From: Cricetomys ansorgei
Lineage: Eukaryota > Chordata > Mammalia > Rodentia > Nesomyidae
Direction of reading: 5' to 3'
NCBI GenBank assembly: GCA_026225945.1
Contig: JAMJFZ010002578.1
Span: forward strand, 62,001-126,000
DNA length: 64,000 nucleotides
The notes under the pieces are model-generated. The model was not told the origin of the DNA and searched no databases. It saw only the letters and a program-made list of their open reading frames with translations. Position 1 is the first letter of the stretch; each line of letters begins with the position of its first letter. Shown one piece after another: positions 48,870 through 58,794 of this stretch. A program made the translations under genes and the position numbers.

Positions 48870-49690
48870 AGGTGGGACATTCTCTTGGTTGGTGGGGTGA
48901 TGTCGGATATTCATGGTTGGGACCCAAATAGGTTTGGGCTGCTCCTGTGGGAAGACACAAGCAAAACCCTTCCTATTGTGAAGAGGGGGTCAAGTCCCTT
49001 CTATATTACATCTAGAGGGCCATGCCATCATACCAGAATGGAATTGCTCCTGGAGTGTGCCAGTGGAGAAAGATGGGGGATGTCTGGAGTTTTTATAAAT
49101 ATTAAATATACTTAAGGTGGCTAAGGTCATTGCCAATTGCATTTTAGAGAAGTAGTTGTTCTTTTTCTTTTTTAAGGTGAGTCTTTAAAGTTAGGTATGT
49201 TCTCTCAATAATTCCTTGGCCATGAGGGTTATAAGGGTTTCCTGTACGGCAGACTATATCCCACAGTGAACAGAAGGTTTTAAATTGGGAGCTAATGAAG
49301 GCAGGACCATTGTTAGTTTGATGGGGAAGACCCATGATGGCAAAGGTGGAAAGCATATGATAGATTAATTTTTTGAACTTGCTCTCATTTGCGTTGTATG
49401 TATCTATGGAAACAATGGCATAGTTTTGATGGGCAAATTGAGGAATTTGGGTGACACTGATTTGCAGAGGGCAGTAGACTTGAGACCTTGGGGGTTGGTC
49501 CCCATGGCCTGCATCACTGGAGTAGTAATAAGGGATACACAGGAGGAGCATGTCTTTAAGATTCTTTGGAGTTGGGTGAGAGGGATGTGATAGAAATGAA
49601 CTTGAAGCCCTTTTATGTTGTTGTGAGTGCTTGAGTGGAATTGGCCTGCTTGCTCGAGTGAGGTCATGAAGACTCCTGTGGAGGTGACTT
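48870..49690 (-). pseudogene. pol: pol, integrase remnant
   Basis: Integrase joins viral DNA to the host chromosome. The N-terminal zinc-binding HHCC set is present (His, His at about 49,625-49,637; Cys-x2-Cys ending 49,539). A frame change follows, and the catalytic core continues in 49,144-49,551. There the first catalytic Asp is replaced by Ser (near 49,457), the second by Asn (TNNGPAF, near 49,313), and the catalytic Glu is kept (HGQGIIER, near 49,205). The C-terminal domain region (about 48,880-49,080) is broken by stops. Two of three active-site residues are lost, so this is a dead enzyme. Confidence 0.85.
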
Positions 49691-50130
49691 GATCAACGAG
49701 GGCATTTCCTTCAGATACTGAACCTGGCAGCAGGCTGTGGGATCTGACATGTTGAATAAAAAGGGGGGCAGTTCTTCCCTGTAGGAGGGTGGATATCATA
49801 TAAGCAGGGGGAATGTGGTTTGTTGTCTAGCTTGATAAAGGATCTTGACAACCAAGGGAGTAAATTAACAGCATATATACTATCTGAAAATAGGTTAAGG
49901 GGTCCACCAAGTTCTTTAAGGGCCAAGTAAATGAAGTAGAGTTCCCTATATTGAGGAGAGTGATTAACCAGCTCTCTGAAACAAATATTGGGGGGTCCTG
50001 AGGGTGATATAATATAGCTGCAGCTCCCTTTTTCCCCTGACTTGTGAATACTGAGGGAGCCCTGGTGATGAGTTTCCTTGCAAAGAGTCATGGGGGCAGC
50101 CATTGTAGAAGAGGTAGAGCAGAGGTCCAG
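49691..50130 (-). pseudogene. pol: pol, RNase H domain remnant
   Basis: RNase H removes the RNA strand of RNA:DNA hybrids during reverse transcription. The frame 49,711-50,103 contains HSPQYRELYFIYLAL (with the conserved Glu) and LFSDSIYAV (conserved Asp). The usual first Asp region reads SIHKSGEKG, with His at the expected acidic position. A second frame (up to 49,799) contains the C-terminal FIQHVRSHS and SEGNALVD, leading into integrase. At least one frameshift separates them. Confidence 0.8.
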
Positions 50131-51216
50131 TGTTCATTAGGGTAATGGTTGTCAATCTGTCCTGGGAACACCATTAAACTAATTGCAAATTGAGAGTGAT
50201 TTTTCAGTAGGCATTGGATATCAGAGCAGGAAAATGGGGTGACAACAGTATCAGAGTATCAGGTTCCTTTCCTAAAATTTGTAGGATGCTATCTTTGCCA
50301 TTTTCAATCATGGTGGCCAGCCCATCAACCTCAGTCAGGATTCTAGGAGAGCTCCCTGTAGCAGTACGCTGCTATGGCAGCTCACCAAAGAAGACAAGGA
50401 GGCATTTTCATATGTGCAAACTCTGCCAGACCTCAGCAGAGGGAATCACCTTCCTGGCTAAACGCCATACTCAGTCAACAGAGGAATCCTGAGTTCAGGT
50501 GTTTTTATTCTTTCAGAACGCCTCAGGTAGTTACTGATAGCACATGCAGATCATTAGCAATTAAACAATTCCCTCAGAAACCCAACACCTGCAAACAATA
50601 CAGAATGCCCTAGACTTAGGATAGCCCTTCACCCAACAGTGCATAAAACAATTTCAAACATAACTAGAAATAAACTTCCCCAACAGCTCCCCACCTGGGT
50701 ATGGAGCCATTCTAATACTTCTTGTGGCTGATATAAGGCTCCTACAAGAGGAGGGGAGGAGTTGAAGATGAGAAGCTGTACAGGCATTGCCAGATTGTAC
50801 CTGGATTGCAAGCGCCAGGTCTTTGAGGGCCATATTGATGGCACTCAGAGCCTTAGCTGCCTCAGGAGAAAGAGTTCATGGATTGAAAGGGTTTTTATTT
50901 CCTTTAAGGAGGTCAAAGAGAAGTTGTAGTGTTCTAATGGGGAGGGAGAGCCAGGGTAGAAACCAATTAAGCTCTGGTAGAAACCAAGAAGCTCTGGAGG
51001 GAGGCTAAGGTTCAGTTTTGAGGAAAGTAAAGTGTGGGCCTGAGGGAGCACACTGTGGTGAGGGATACCTCTGTTCCCAGGAATGTGATAGGTGAGATAA
51101 GCTGAATTTTATGAGGGGCTATTTTAAATCTTTAGGCAGGTCAGGGAGGGTATTAATTGATCCTTAAACTGGGAAGGGGAGGTGAAAGAGTTTCACTACA
51201 CCAGAATGTCATCCAT
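50131..51216 (-). pseudogene. pol: pol, reverse transcriptase 3' part (after the insert)
   Basis: This is the thumb and connection region on the promoter-distal side of the 1.3-kb insert. It starts at the target duplication, where SMDDILV is read, the downstream part of the active-site motif. Several in-frame stops follow. Recognisable later blocks are LPPELLGFYQSLIGFYPG, a Leu/Lys-rich SLTSLKEIKTL, and IFNSSPPLVGALYQPQEVLE with EWLHTQVG, typical of the class II connection region. Non-functional. Confidence 0.75.
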
Positions 51217-52524
51217 TGACATGGGTTCAGCCCTGGCCATGGTTTCAGCAACGCAGGAGGGAGAGGTGGAGTTGGCCAAATAATAAGAATAAAACTACAC
51301 CACTCATGGATGGGACATACTTCTCTCTTTACTCCTTCTGTTCCTACCTCTGTTCCTTCTTCTACTCTGACTTCTGCTTTCTATCTGCTTTCCCATGTAT
51401 CTTGTATATATTTATTTGACAAAGCCCCTCATGGGGAAAGAATCACATTACAATCACATCTTAATCATTAACTTAAACTTTACATAATGATTACAGGTTT
51501 TACATTTCAGTGATTACAAGTTCCATAATTTTTAAAAACAAATTATCTTAAAACCCACACCTGAACACCTAGTTTTCTATATATTGTTTTCCACAGAACA
51601 TCTATATCCTAGAACAAATAGTTTCTCCATTATAAATTAACAGAGTTTCAGCAAGCCAACTAATTTCACAGTCAGCTTCTATTATAGCTGGCAGGTTGCT
51701 AGGGAACGAGTACAGGTCATAGTATCCTAACATACACAATTCTTATTTAGTTAACACAGTGAAACAAGTTTAGTATAACTAGAAATCTTTAAGTCAGAGG
51801 TCTTTTTGCTTTTCTTAGGTAAAAGGAAAGTCTGCTGCATAGCTCTATTATCCCCAAGTCACACCCCAAACTCATCAGTAAACTTTTGATTATAGAGACC
51901 AGAAAAAGTCAATTTTATTTGTGGTCGAGGAAGTTCAATCCTAACAATAGGCACTGAAATTTATTTGCTACTACTTGATCATGGGTCTGTTTTTCATAGG
52001 TGACACTCATGGGCCCTAGCAATTAAGCTTTCTTTGTTCTTGCTTTCCTAACCCTGAACAAATAAGTCCCTAGAAAAAATATGTTTTCATCTTATGTTAC
52101 GGATCCTAAGGCAGCTGGTAAAACATCCTAATTTAACCCTGTAACTATATGAAAAACACCTACTGTTTCTAACTATACATGTTTTTTAGTTATTCTTTCT
52201 GGAGTTTCAATAGAAGTCACCAATTCAACTGAATGGCACTGCCTTGCCCAAGTGGCATTGCTTGAGGGAAAATCATCACCATTATGTGTGCCAGCAACAC
52301 TGCCCTTTGAGGGGTTAGAGACCCTCATAGAACTTTCATACCACAAGAGAGAGACAAGGAGACCATGGTAAGAATGAGCATGATAAGGCCCAACAGTGGC
52401 AAAGGGCGTTCAGGAGACAATCTACCAGAAGGTCAAGGTAAAAACTTACTGTTGGCTTGCTCAACAGTAGGCTGACTCCTGAAGCTCCAATGTCGGCATC
52501 TGTTCCCCTGCATTGCTCCCAGCA
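51217..52524 (-). mobile_element. Solo-LTR-like insertion into reverse transcriptase (1,308 bp)
   Basis: The insert is bounded by TG…CA (plus strand TGACATGGG … TCCCAGCA) and flanked on both sides by an exact 6-bp target duplication: ATCCAT on the plus strand at 51,211-51,216 and 52,525-52,530. Six-base duplications are usual for class II retroviruses. On the minus strand an AATAAA lies at about 51,410-51,416, about 195 bp before the end, and a TATA-like CAATATATAG lies near 51,585, which favours minus orientation. At 1.3 kb it is long for an LTR; betaretroviral LTRs of the mammary tumour virus type reach this size. It has no long open frame. Whether it is a solo LTR or a small non-autonomous element is inferred. 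Confidence 0.8.
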
Positions 52525-53145
52525 ATCCATATAATGGTAAATGTAGAGGCCTTTGTCTAAGTAGGGTTTTAATGCTGTGGCAACAGCCTCTTGGCAGATG
52601 GTAGGGCTGTTTTTCATCCCCTGAGAAAGGACTGTCCATTCATATCATAAGCTGGCCCAGAATTGTTAATGGGGTGGACTGAAAATGTGACATGCTGACA
52701 GTCTTGGAGCTGGAGGGCGATAGAGAAAAAGCAGTCTTTGATGTCTATTGCTAAAATAGGGACATTGGTGGGAATGGCTGAGACAAGAGGTAGCCCCCTT
52801 TGAGGGAGCCCCCAGACCTGCATGTTTTTTTTAATTGTCCTTGGGTCATGAAGCAGTTGCCATTCCCCCTGAGTTCTTTTTTATAACAAACATAAGGACA
52901 TTCCATGGGCTGCAGGAGGGGCGGATATTGTGGAGTTGAAGTTGGTTTTTAACTAATTGTGTGAGCACTTCAAGTTTCTCCCTTGATTAAGGCCATTGTT
53001 CAACCCAAATAGGTGCATTAGAGGACCAGTCAAGGCAGGGAGTGTCATATTTAACAGCAGCTCTTAGAATTGGGGGTGCTGGGGGGTGGTTGGGATTTTT
53101 ATCATAATCTCTACAGGTATAGGCATCTGTTCTGATTGCAACTTT
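52525..53145 (-). pseudogene. pol: pol, reverse transcriptase 5' part (before the insert)
   Basis: Fingers and palm region of reverse transcriptase. On the minus strand the order is a PIWVEQWPL-type N-terminal block (about 52,985-53,010), palm motif A with IDIKDCFFSI (about 52,715-52,748), and motif B with MKNSPTICQ (about 52,590-52,617) running into the active-site motif, where YMD is reached at 52,525-52,533. There the foreign insert begins, so the next codon read is Cys. A frame change and stops separate the N-terminal block from motif A. Confidence 0.85.
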
Positions 53146-53149
53146 CTTT

Positions 53150-53480
53150 TGCCTGACTAGCAATAATTACTTCCAGAGCTTCCAAGATATCCCTCCCCAG
53201 AAGGTTAGGGAAAAGGTTAGCTATGAGGAGGCATAGCATGCCAGTGGACCCATGGGGGCCTTACTGTTCATAGGCTTGTTAGGTGGTAAAGGCTTGGGAG
53301 CAGCCTCCTACTCCAGTAAAATTGAGGGCCAGGGATTAATTCCCAGTATTGTGGGACCTCTTGGAGCCTTAGGATTGTTTTGTCTGCTTCAGTATCAATC
53401 AGGCATTTGCATGGCTTACCCCCTATGTTCATGGTAATTTTGGGGTGAGAGCCTTCTGAAATATCAAAGACCCATAGGGC
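53150..53480 (-). pseudogene. pro: pro, aspartic protease remnant
   Basis: Retroviral protease cleaves the Gag and Pol polyproteins as a dimer. On the minus strand the active-site triplet region reads DTEAD at 53,382-53,396, preceded by CLI, where a functional aspartic protease needs Asp-Thr/Ser-Gly. The C-terminal GRDILEALE block is at 53,161-53,197. Stops lie between these blocks. It sits between the gag zinc knuckle and reverse transcriptase, as expected. Confidence 0.8.
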
Positions 53481-53489
53481 TGGGGTGGG

Positions 53490-55105
53490 GGGTCACTTCC
53501 CTCTTACTGTTGGGGTGAGGGTCATCCTTTGTAAATTTAAAGGCTCCAGTGGCTTGCCATCTTTGGGGGGTGATTTCTCCTGCAAAGGGGGTTCAGCCTT
53601 CCAGTGCCTTTCCTTGCCACATTTATAGCAGGTTTCCCTTGTTCTAGCAGCTGCAGTGAAAGCCTGAGCCATTGAGGCAGCTGTATGTGATGGAGTTACA
53701 ATGTCCTGAGTAGCTATAATCCATCTACGAGGGTGTTCATCTTTTAGTCCTTGGCAGGCAAGCCTGGTTTCAGAAGTCACACCTTCCAAAATGATATTTT
53801 TAAGGAGGAGGTTCCTGGCTGTGGGCTCAGGAATTTTTCCTTCTAGGTTTGTCCTAGTTCTTAGAATGTAGTCAGAGGAGGTTTCTTCCAAAGCCTGATT
53901 GAGGAAGAACAGGGGGGAAATGCTATCCTGTGAGTCAGAGGGAGGGTGATCCTGTCCCAAGCCTGTAGTGCACAAATGTGCACTTGGTCTTAATACCTAC
54001 GCTGCAGGGAGTGTCCCTGCTGGGCTTCAGTGGAAAAGGTGCCATGCTCAAAAAGTTAATCATAGTCCCACGTGATTTCATCTTTGCCCTGATTCTGTTT
54101 AACATGTTGGAGACACACATCCCAGTATAGAGCTTCCCACTGTAGGAAGAATGGGGCAATTAATGCTGAGCAGCAGATGTCCTGCCAGTCTTGGGGAGTA
54201 TTTAAATTGTCAATCTGAATCTGAAGGAGAGATTTAGTCCAAGGAGCATGGACTGTCCTTTTTGACTGCATGTCTCAGCTCTTTGAGTCCAGGAGAGCTT
54301 GGACATTATGTATAGCTGTTGAGAGAATGGAGCCTCAGGTGATTGTTGGAGCTTGGTGGGGAGGTTGGGGAAGGGAGTTTCTGTGGTCCTTTGGACCTGG
54401 GCCTTAGGCAATTCCTGAAATCCTGCCTTACTGCTAGAAGACATTAGGGGCAGCTGAAGTAGCTGAACTGGCTGAACCAGCTGAACTGCATTCTGGCATG
54501 TTTGTAGGCAGGGAGGAGTGGGAAGTGTTTTTTGTCTATGAAGTATCTGTGTACCCAACTGCTGTTATTTCGGGAGTGGGGGGTGAAGCCTGGGGGAAAT
54601 GCCACTGGATTTTTGTGGGGGGTCATAAGGAGGTACAGGAAGATACAGTGCTGCGCTAAGATGGGCTATTGGAGCTGAGGGAATAACCGTTTAAGGAGTG
54701 TCAACTATGGTTCTTTGAAGGACCTAGAGATCAGTAATGGGTAATTCTCACGGCAGCTATGGCCCTCTTTTTCGGAAAATGGTGGCATCCTTAGTGGATC
54801 CTGATTTAGGAGAGCCTATGCATTGACAAATAGCAGCTATGATGGGCAAAAAATGGGGTGAGGGTGGCTTACCTTCTTGGGTCTCCCTTTTGTGAACTAG
54901 AGAGATGACCAAGTCCATGTAGCAGACCCTTTTAAGTCAGTGGCTTCCATCCAGGATGCTGCCTTAAGAACTCCCATCTAGAATGAAGTGGCTTCCTTTT
55001 ATGTGAATTGTAAGTCATGGGCTTTAAACATTGCCCGCAATATCCTAATTTTGGGCTCCTTTTGGTGTGACAAGGTGTTTCCCGTGATAGAAAACATGGA
55101 GAAGC
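53490..55105 (-). pseudogene. gag: gag remnant (matrix, proline-rich part, capsid, nucleocapsid)
   Basis: Gag forms the particle core. On the minus strand, a start codon near 55,100 opens a matrix-like segment rich in Lys (to about 54,870, with internal stops). A Pro/Gln-rich linker follows (54,400-54,560), then capsid segments (LNTPQDWQDICCSA near 54,200). The capsid C-terminal part and nucleocapsid lie in one 160-codon frame (53,493-53,975), with a QALEETSSDYI major-homology-like region. The single zinc knuckle CYKCGKERHWKAE (53,592-53,630) lacks its fourth ligand: Pro stands in place of Cys. The expected second knuckle is not seen. Several frameshifts are present. Confidence 0.82.
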
Positions 55106-55148
55106 ATCAAAGACAGAGGGCAATGTTCCTGTGGCCACATGGCCCTGG
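55096..55148 (-). repeat. Left arm of inverted duplication at the gag start/leader
   Basis: The end of the provirus leader plus the gag start. It is the reverse complement of 55,811-55,863, with 6 mismatches over about 54 positions, all transitions. Confidence 0.85.
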
Positions 55149-55151
55149 GGA

Positions 55152-55395
55152 TGCCCCAGTACCACTGCCTTAACCCATGGCCCTCTCCTCTTTACCCTAT
55201 AATGTGGTTCCATTTGCTTCAATAAATGGAACTGTATTCACTGCAGAAATCATTTCTGGCTTGGTTCTCAGTCTCTGACCAAAGACCTTCTTGGACCCAC
55301 AGACCTGCTGCCCTGAGCTCTTTTCATCATAGCTGAGCCTATGGCCAATGGCTCAGCTACCTGCCTGGGGAGGGGAGTGCACAAAAGAATCAATA
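55152..55395 (+). mobile_element. Oppositely oriented partial LTR (TATA to U5 end)
   Basis: On the plus strand CCCCAGTACCACTG, CCTATAATG, AATAAA (55,221-55,226) and the U5 end CAAAAGAATCAATA match the minus-strand 3' LTR at 46.5 kb over about 240 bp at roughly 80%, with a 12-base indel. U3 upstream of the TATA region is missing. The orientation is opposite to the provirus it abuts. Confidence 0.85.
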
Positions 55396-55397
55396 GC

Positions 55398-55412
55398 TGG
55401 CACCCAATGTGG
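55398..55412 (+). other. tRNA-Lys-type primer binding site
   Basis: TGGCACCCAATGTGG lies two bases after the LTR end, where the minus-strand primer site is expected. It matches the tRNA-Lys1,2 type site of betaretroviruses except at two positions, both of CpG-decay type (CG to CA and CG to TG). Confidence 0.75.
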
Positions 55413-55863
55413 TTGAGACAGTCTTCTGCTATACTGAGAGCTCCTTTAAACAGGGGTATCAGTCATTTGCCTTGAATACCAGCAATTGGCCTGGCTTCCC
55501 CACTCTGAGGAAGGGCAGATTCTCTTCTTTCCTTCTTTGTTTCTGACCTAAGTTGTCACAGGAAACCAGATACTGCTAAGAGGCAACTGAAACCTTCTGG
55601 CCAAGGCAACTCCTTGGTGTAGGCCAAAGGCTCCTCATTCCTGTGCCTGGACTCTGACATCCCATCAAGATGTTGACTATAAACCTATATCTTAAGCCCT
55701 CTGAAAAATACAAATCCAGTAATGTAATGGCCAATTAAAAACTCTTAGAGAGTGGCTGCTGCTCTCTCATATTTGCAGTTAGGCTTACGTCTAAGAATCT
55801 GAAAAATTCCTCAGGGCCATGCAGCCACAGGAGCATCGTCCTCTGTCTTTGATGCTTCTCCAT
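55413..55863 (+). mobile_element. Leader fragment continuing the inverted LTR-PBS unit
   Basis: Non-coding sequence after the primer site, ending (55,811-55,863) with the same leader/gag-start stretch that the minus-strand provirus has at 55,096-55,148. So this plus-strand fragment runs from the TATA region to the gag start. Confidence 0.7.
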
Positions 55864-56105
55864 TTATGTTACTTGCCCCTTTTACATTCTTGACCTCTTG
55901 GCTGCTGCTTCTGGTTTCCCTCTCTTCCCCCTCCTACCTCTCCTCATGTGGTGCAGCTCAGGGGTGTGTTCACTCTGGACTCTCTAGATGTTCCTGCCTC
56001 TGGCTATGTTCTCTCTTTTATCTATAATAAACTCTCTCCTCCACCATACCTGGGAGCAGTCATGCCCTTCCTTTTCTTTCTTTTCTTCCTTTTTTTTTTT
56101 TTTTT
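55864..56105 (+). mobile_element. LTR-end-like fragment with T-run
   Basis: CTATAATAAACTCTCTCC at about 56,024 and CCACCATACCTGGGAGCAGT look like the polyA/R-U5 part of another rodent LTR. A T-rich tract follows (56,088-56,105). The family is not recognised. Confidence 0.35.
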
Positions 56106-56194
56106 ATTAATCAAACACACACATTTGTCAACTTACATTCCATACTTTAACCACAACAATAATTAATTTAATAATTAATTTACCTCCTAAACAT

Positions 56195-56300
56195 AAATCC
56201 CTGCAGCTGGATTTGCAGATCTGGGTGAGCTACTGGATGTAGACTCTGGGAACTGAATCAATCTAGTGCTCTCAACTATTGAGATGTTTCTCCAGCCCTT
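56195..56300 (-). mobile_element. B2 SINE fragment
   Basis: On the minus strand: GGGCTGGAGAAACATCTCAA, AGTTGAGAGCACTAGATTGA and TTCAGTTCCCAGAGTCTACA, the tRNA-derived head of B2. The 3' part is missing. Confidence 0.75.
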
Positions 56301-56309
56301 GAGGTCATT

Positions 56310-56799
56310 TTCTATATTGCATTATAGGTTTTATAATTCCCAATCCAGTCAAGAATAAGACCACCACAATTAAGGCAAATTTGAAGCAAGTAAGCTTTAA
56401 TTAAATTAAATACTGGCCAGGAAGATGGACTCTGACCAAGACTTCTGAGGTACCCATGGAATAAACCTGCCACCTCCAGAGCTCCCACAGAATGGCACTG
56501 AATCATGTGACATGGGTGCTTAAAAAGGTAGAACTCATAAGGCTACTCACATTCCACCATGTCTAGTCAGTGGCAAGCATGAATTCTGATGTACTTCCTG
56601 TCTGGGTTATCTCCTGCCTACAAGGGACCAGGCACATCAGTGCATGGAGCACATCTGGTGCAGTAGGGGCACCTTGGGATCTAGCCACTTCCACAATCCA
56701 AGAGGTTACGCCCTTGAGCTAGGGGATTCAGTACTATCTCACCTGAACAGCTCCACCTAGCATTCCAGGAGATTATCTGTTTTTTTTTTTTTTTTTTTC
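56310..56799. mobile_element. Possible LTR fragment ending in a T-run
   Basis: A block with AAGCAAGTAAGCTTTAATTA and a promoter-like AAAAAGGTAGAACTC, then GC-richer sequence up to a 20-base T-run at 56,780-56,799. It resembles rodent LTR sequence in composition, but no boundaries or family could be fixed. Confidence 0.3.
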
Positions 56800-57570
56800 T
56801 TTTAAAGATACTTTAGGCATATTAGTTAAAACTTAAAGTGTGAATTTTGTTCTTACAATTTGGGAAAAGACTAGACATAAATCTTTAAGTTTAATATTCT
56901 TAAGTTATTTAGGAATGAGTAAGAGCTATTCAATGATGACTACAAAATTATTGATACTTCAGTGATTTTCTGAGGAGAGTTCATATAATCAGTATTTATT
57001 ATCTTTCTAGACATTAGAAATAGACTACCAAAACATGGCCAAGAGACCCTTGAGATCTAAAGATTATAGTCTATAAGTGGACCAATAGTCTATCAGAATG
57101 TTTTGCTTAAAATATGTAAGATGTTAGTAAAATATATTTAATCTTCAAATTATTACTAAATAATTAAAATAATTAAGGTTTCAAATTATATTCGTTTTGT
57201 GCTTGAGGCCGTGTGGCAATGTTTCTAGTTTTTAAAGAAAAATTAAAATATGGATAAGCACAAAGGTAAAAATTTTAAGTTAAAAATACTAGAAATTCCT
57301 ACATTCCAGGCTACTTTTCAAACTAACAGTTTACTAGAGCAATTTATGGACTGTGGAAGAGCTTCTGTGTGGGGCTTGAAGCTCTTTCAGATTTCACAGA
57401 AGCTCCATTAAATTAGGAATTCTGAGGCTTCTTCAGCTTCATTTGTCTTATTCCTATTGTCTGCCTTTTTGCTTTTCTTCCTGCTTCCAAATCAGCCATT
57501 TTTCTGCTAGTTGCACAAACTTATTTTAACACCACCTACAGAGCCTGATCTACTATACAAATAATAATTG

Positions 57571-57605
<35 letters not shown>

Positions 57606-57813
57606 TTTGTGCAAAAAATCTAATGAAAACAATGCATTCACTGAAGTGACTTGACTTTTTAATATTCACTAAGGTTATTGGAGAATATATATACATGTAT
57701 ACATGCACATTCCATTCCACTCTTGTGTTTTCAGTTAATGTAAGCTAGCTCCGTTCTAGAGATGGGATTTTAAACCCTCAAGCCAGTGAATGATCTTCAT
57801 CTCATTTGTTCAT
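56800..57813. other. Unrecognised AT-rich DNA
   Basis: No gene was recognised. A (CA)n array lies at 57,573-57,602. Confidence 0.4.
57573..57602. repeat. (CA)n microsatellite
   Basis: Fifteen CA units. Confidence 0.92.
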
Positions 57814-58392
57814 TGTTGGGTCCAAAATTCACCTCACAAAGACCATTGAAACCATATATGCAAAAAGTAAAGGCACTTTTATTCTGCAGAGAAAACCAGC
57901 ATGCTGGTGTCAGCTGCCACGCAAGATGGCTGACCCTGAACAAAGGAGTACAGCTATTTTTACAGGCAGTAAGAGTGGCTTTCCACGTAGGTCAGGTAAC
58001 CTTGTTCCTAGCTGGTGAACAGAAATGCAGTAACAAATGCTTATTTTTGATTGGCCCATGCTCAAGTGGCCAACTGTTCACATTCTTAGGCCATATTCAG
58101 TCAACCATTAAAATTAAGACATCTGGTTTTATGGCTGCCAGGGACATGGGAGCTACTTCTGCATTCCTGTGGCTATCTGTAACTTACTCTCTTTCCTGAT
58201 TGGTTGTTCTTAGGTTTGGGGCGGCAGGGTGGTGGGGTGGGGGAGTTATGGCCTGTTTCTGGAATTTACTAGTTTACAGGGTCAGGCCTTGGTCTGGGGC
58301 TTGAGTACATACACTGAGGACCTGGGTTAGGCCTAGAATAAGGGACTGAGCATGTACACAAAATGGAGGTTTTAGGTTCTTCATCCATAACA
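57814..58392 (-). mobile_element. Solo LTR (579 bp), family not named
   Basis: On the minus strand it starts TGTTATGG and ends CCCAACA, with the short inverted TGTT…AACA ends of LTRs. AATAAAAG lies at 57,877-57,884, about 65 bp from the 3' end, with a TATA-like TAAAAATAG about 75 bp upstream of it. The 137-codon frame on the plus strand is antisense to the LTR and shows no domain. Flanking 6-bp sequences do not match, so the target duplication is lost or the edges are off by a few bases. Confidence 0.65.
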
Positions 58393-58794
58393 AGGATAAA
58401 TGCATCTTGCAGTGGGTAGTTTCTAATTACAGACTGAGTAAGAAATAGTTGGTATATTTCTATTATATATTTAACCTAATGGCTGGTAAAATACATAAAA
58501 ATGACAGTGTTGGTTTCTTTACCAAACAGTAAGATGGCAGATGATGAGATGAAAATTGGAAGACTGTTTTATATACCTTTAATGAAAAGGCCGAAGTATC
58601 AGAAGAGGGAATTACACTGGAATTAGGCACGGGTAGGACATCAGTTCAGCCTAGAAAGGATGTCAATTGCATCTTGCTGCAGCAGTTGGAATACATTATA
58701 GCTGTAAACAAGTCCTCCTCATGCTGAGTGTTCACTAATGTTTGATACACGATATTCAGACTACCATAGTCAAGACCATAGTAGAGAATAGCCC

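Larger units (their letters stand above)
46491..55148 (-). mobile_element. Degenerate class II (betaretrovirus-like) endogenous provirus
   Basis: Reading along the minus strand, the order is leader end, gag, protease, reverse transcriptase, RNase H, integrase, env, polypurine tract and 3' LTR, i.e. a provirus with its 5' side at the right. All genes are broken by stops and frameshifts. The pol motifs are of the beta/class II type; env TM is of the gamma/D type. A 1,308-bp foreign LTR-like insert (51,217-52,524) splits reverse transcriptase. A 5' LTR in the expected orientation is absent: at 55,150 the sequence changes to an oppositely oriented LTR-PBS-leader fragment. It cannot be functional as it stands. 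Confidence 0.88.

Noticed and set aside
48211..49115. Plus-strand frames of 118-125 codons
   Set aside because: They are antisense to the env SU and integrase C-terminal remnants and have no domain.
52433..52639. A second frame overlapping the RT motif B and insert junction
   Set aside because: It is a shadow of the real RT frame and runs into the foreign insert.
57786..58199. 137-codon plus-strand frame
   Set aside because: It lies antisense within the 579-bp solo LTR at 57,814-58,392.
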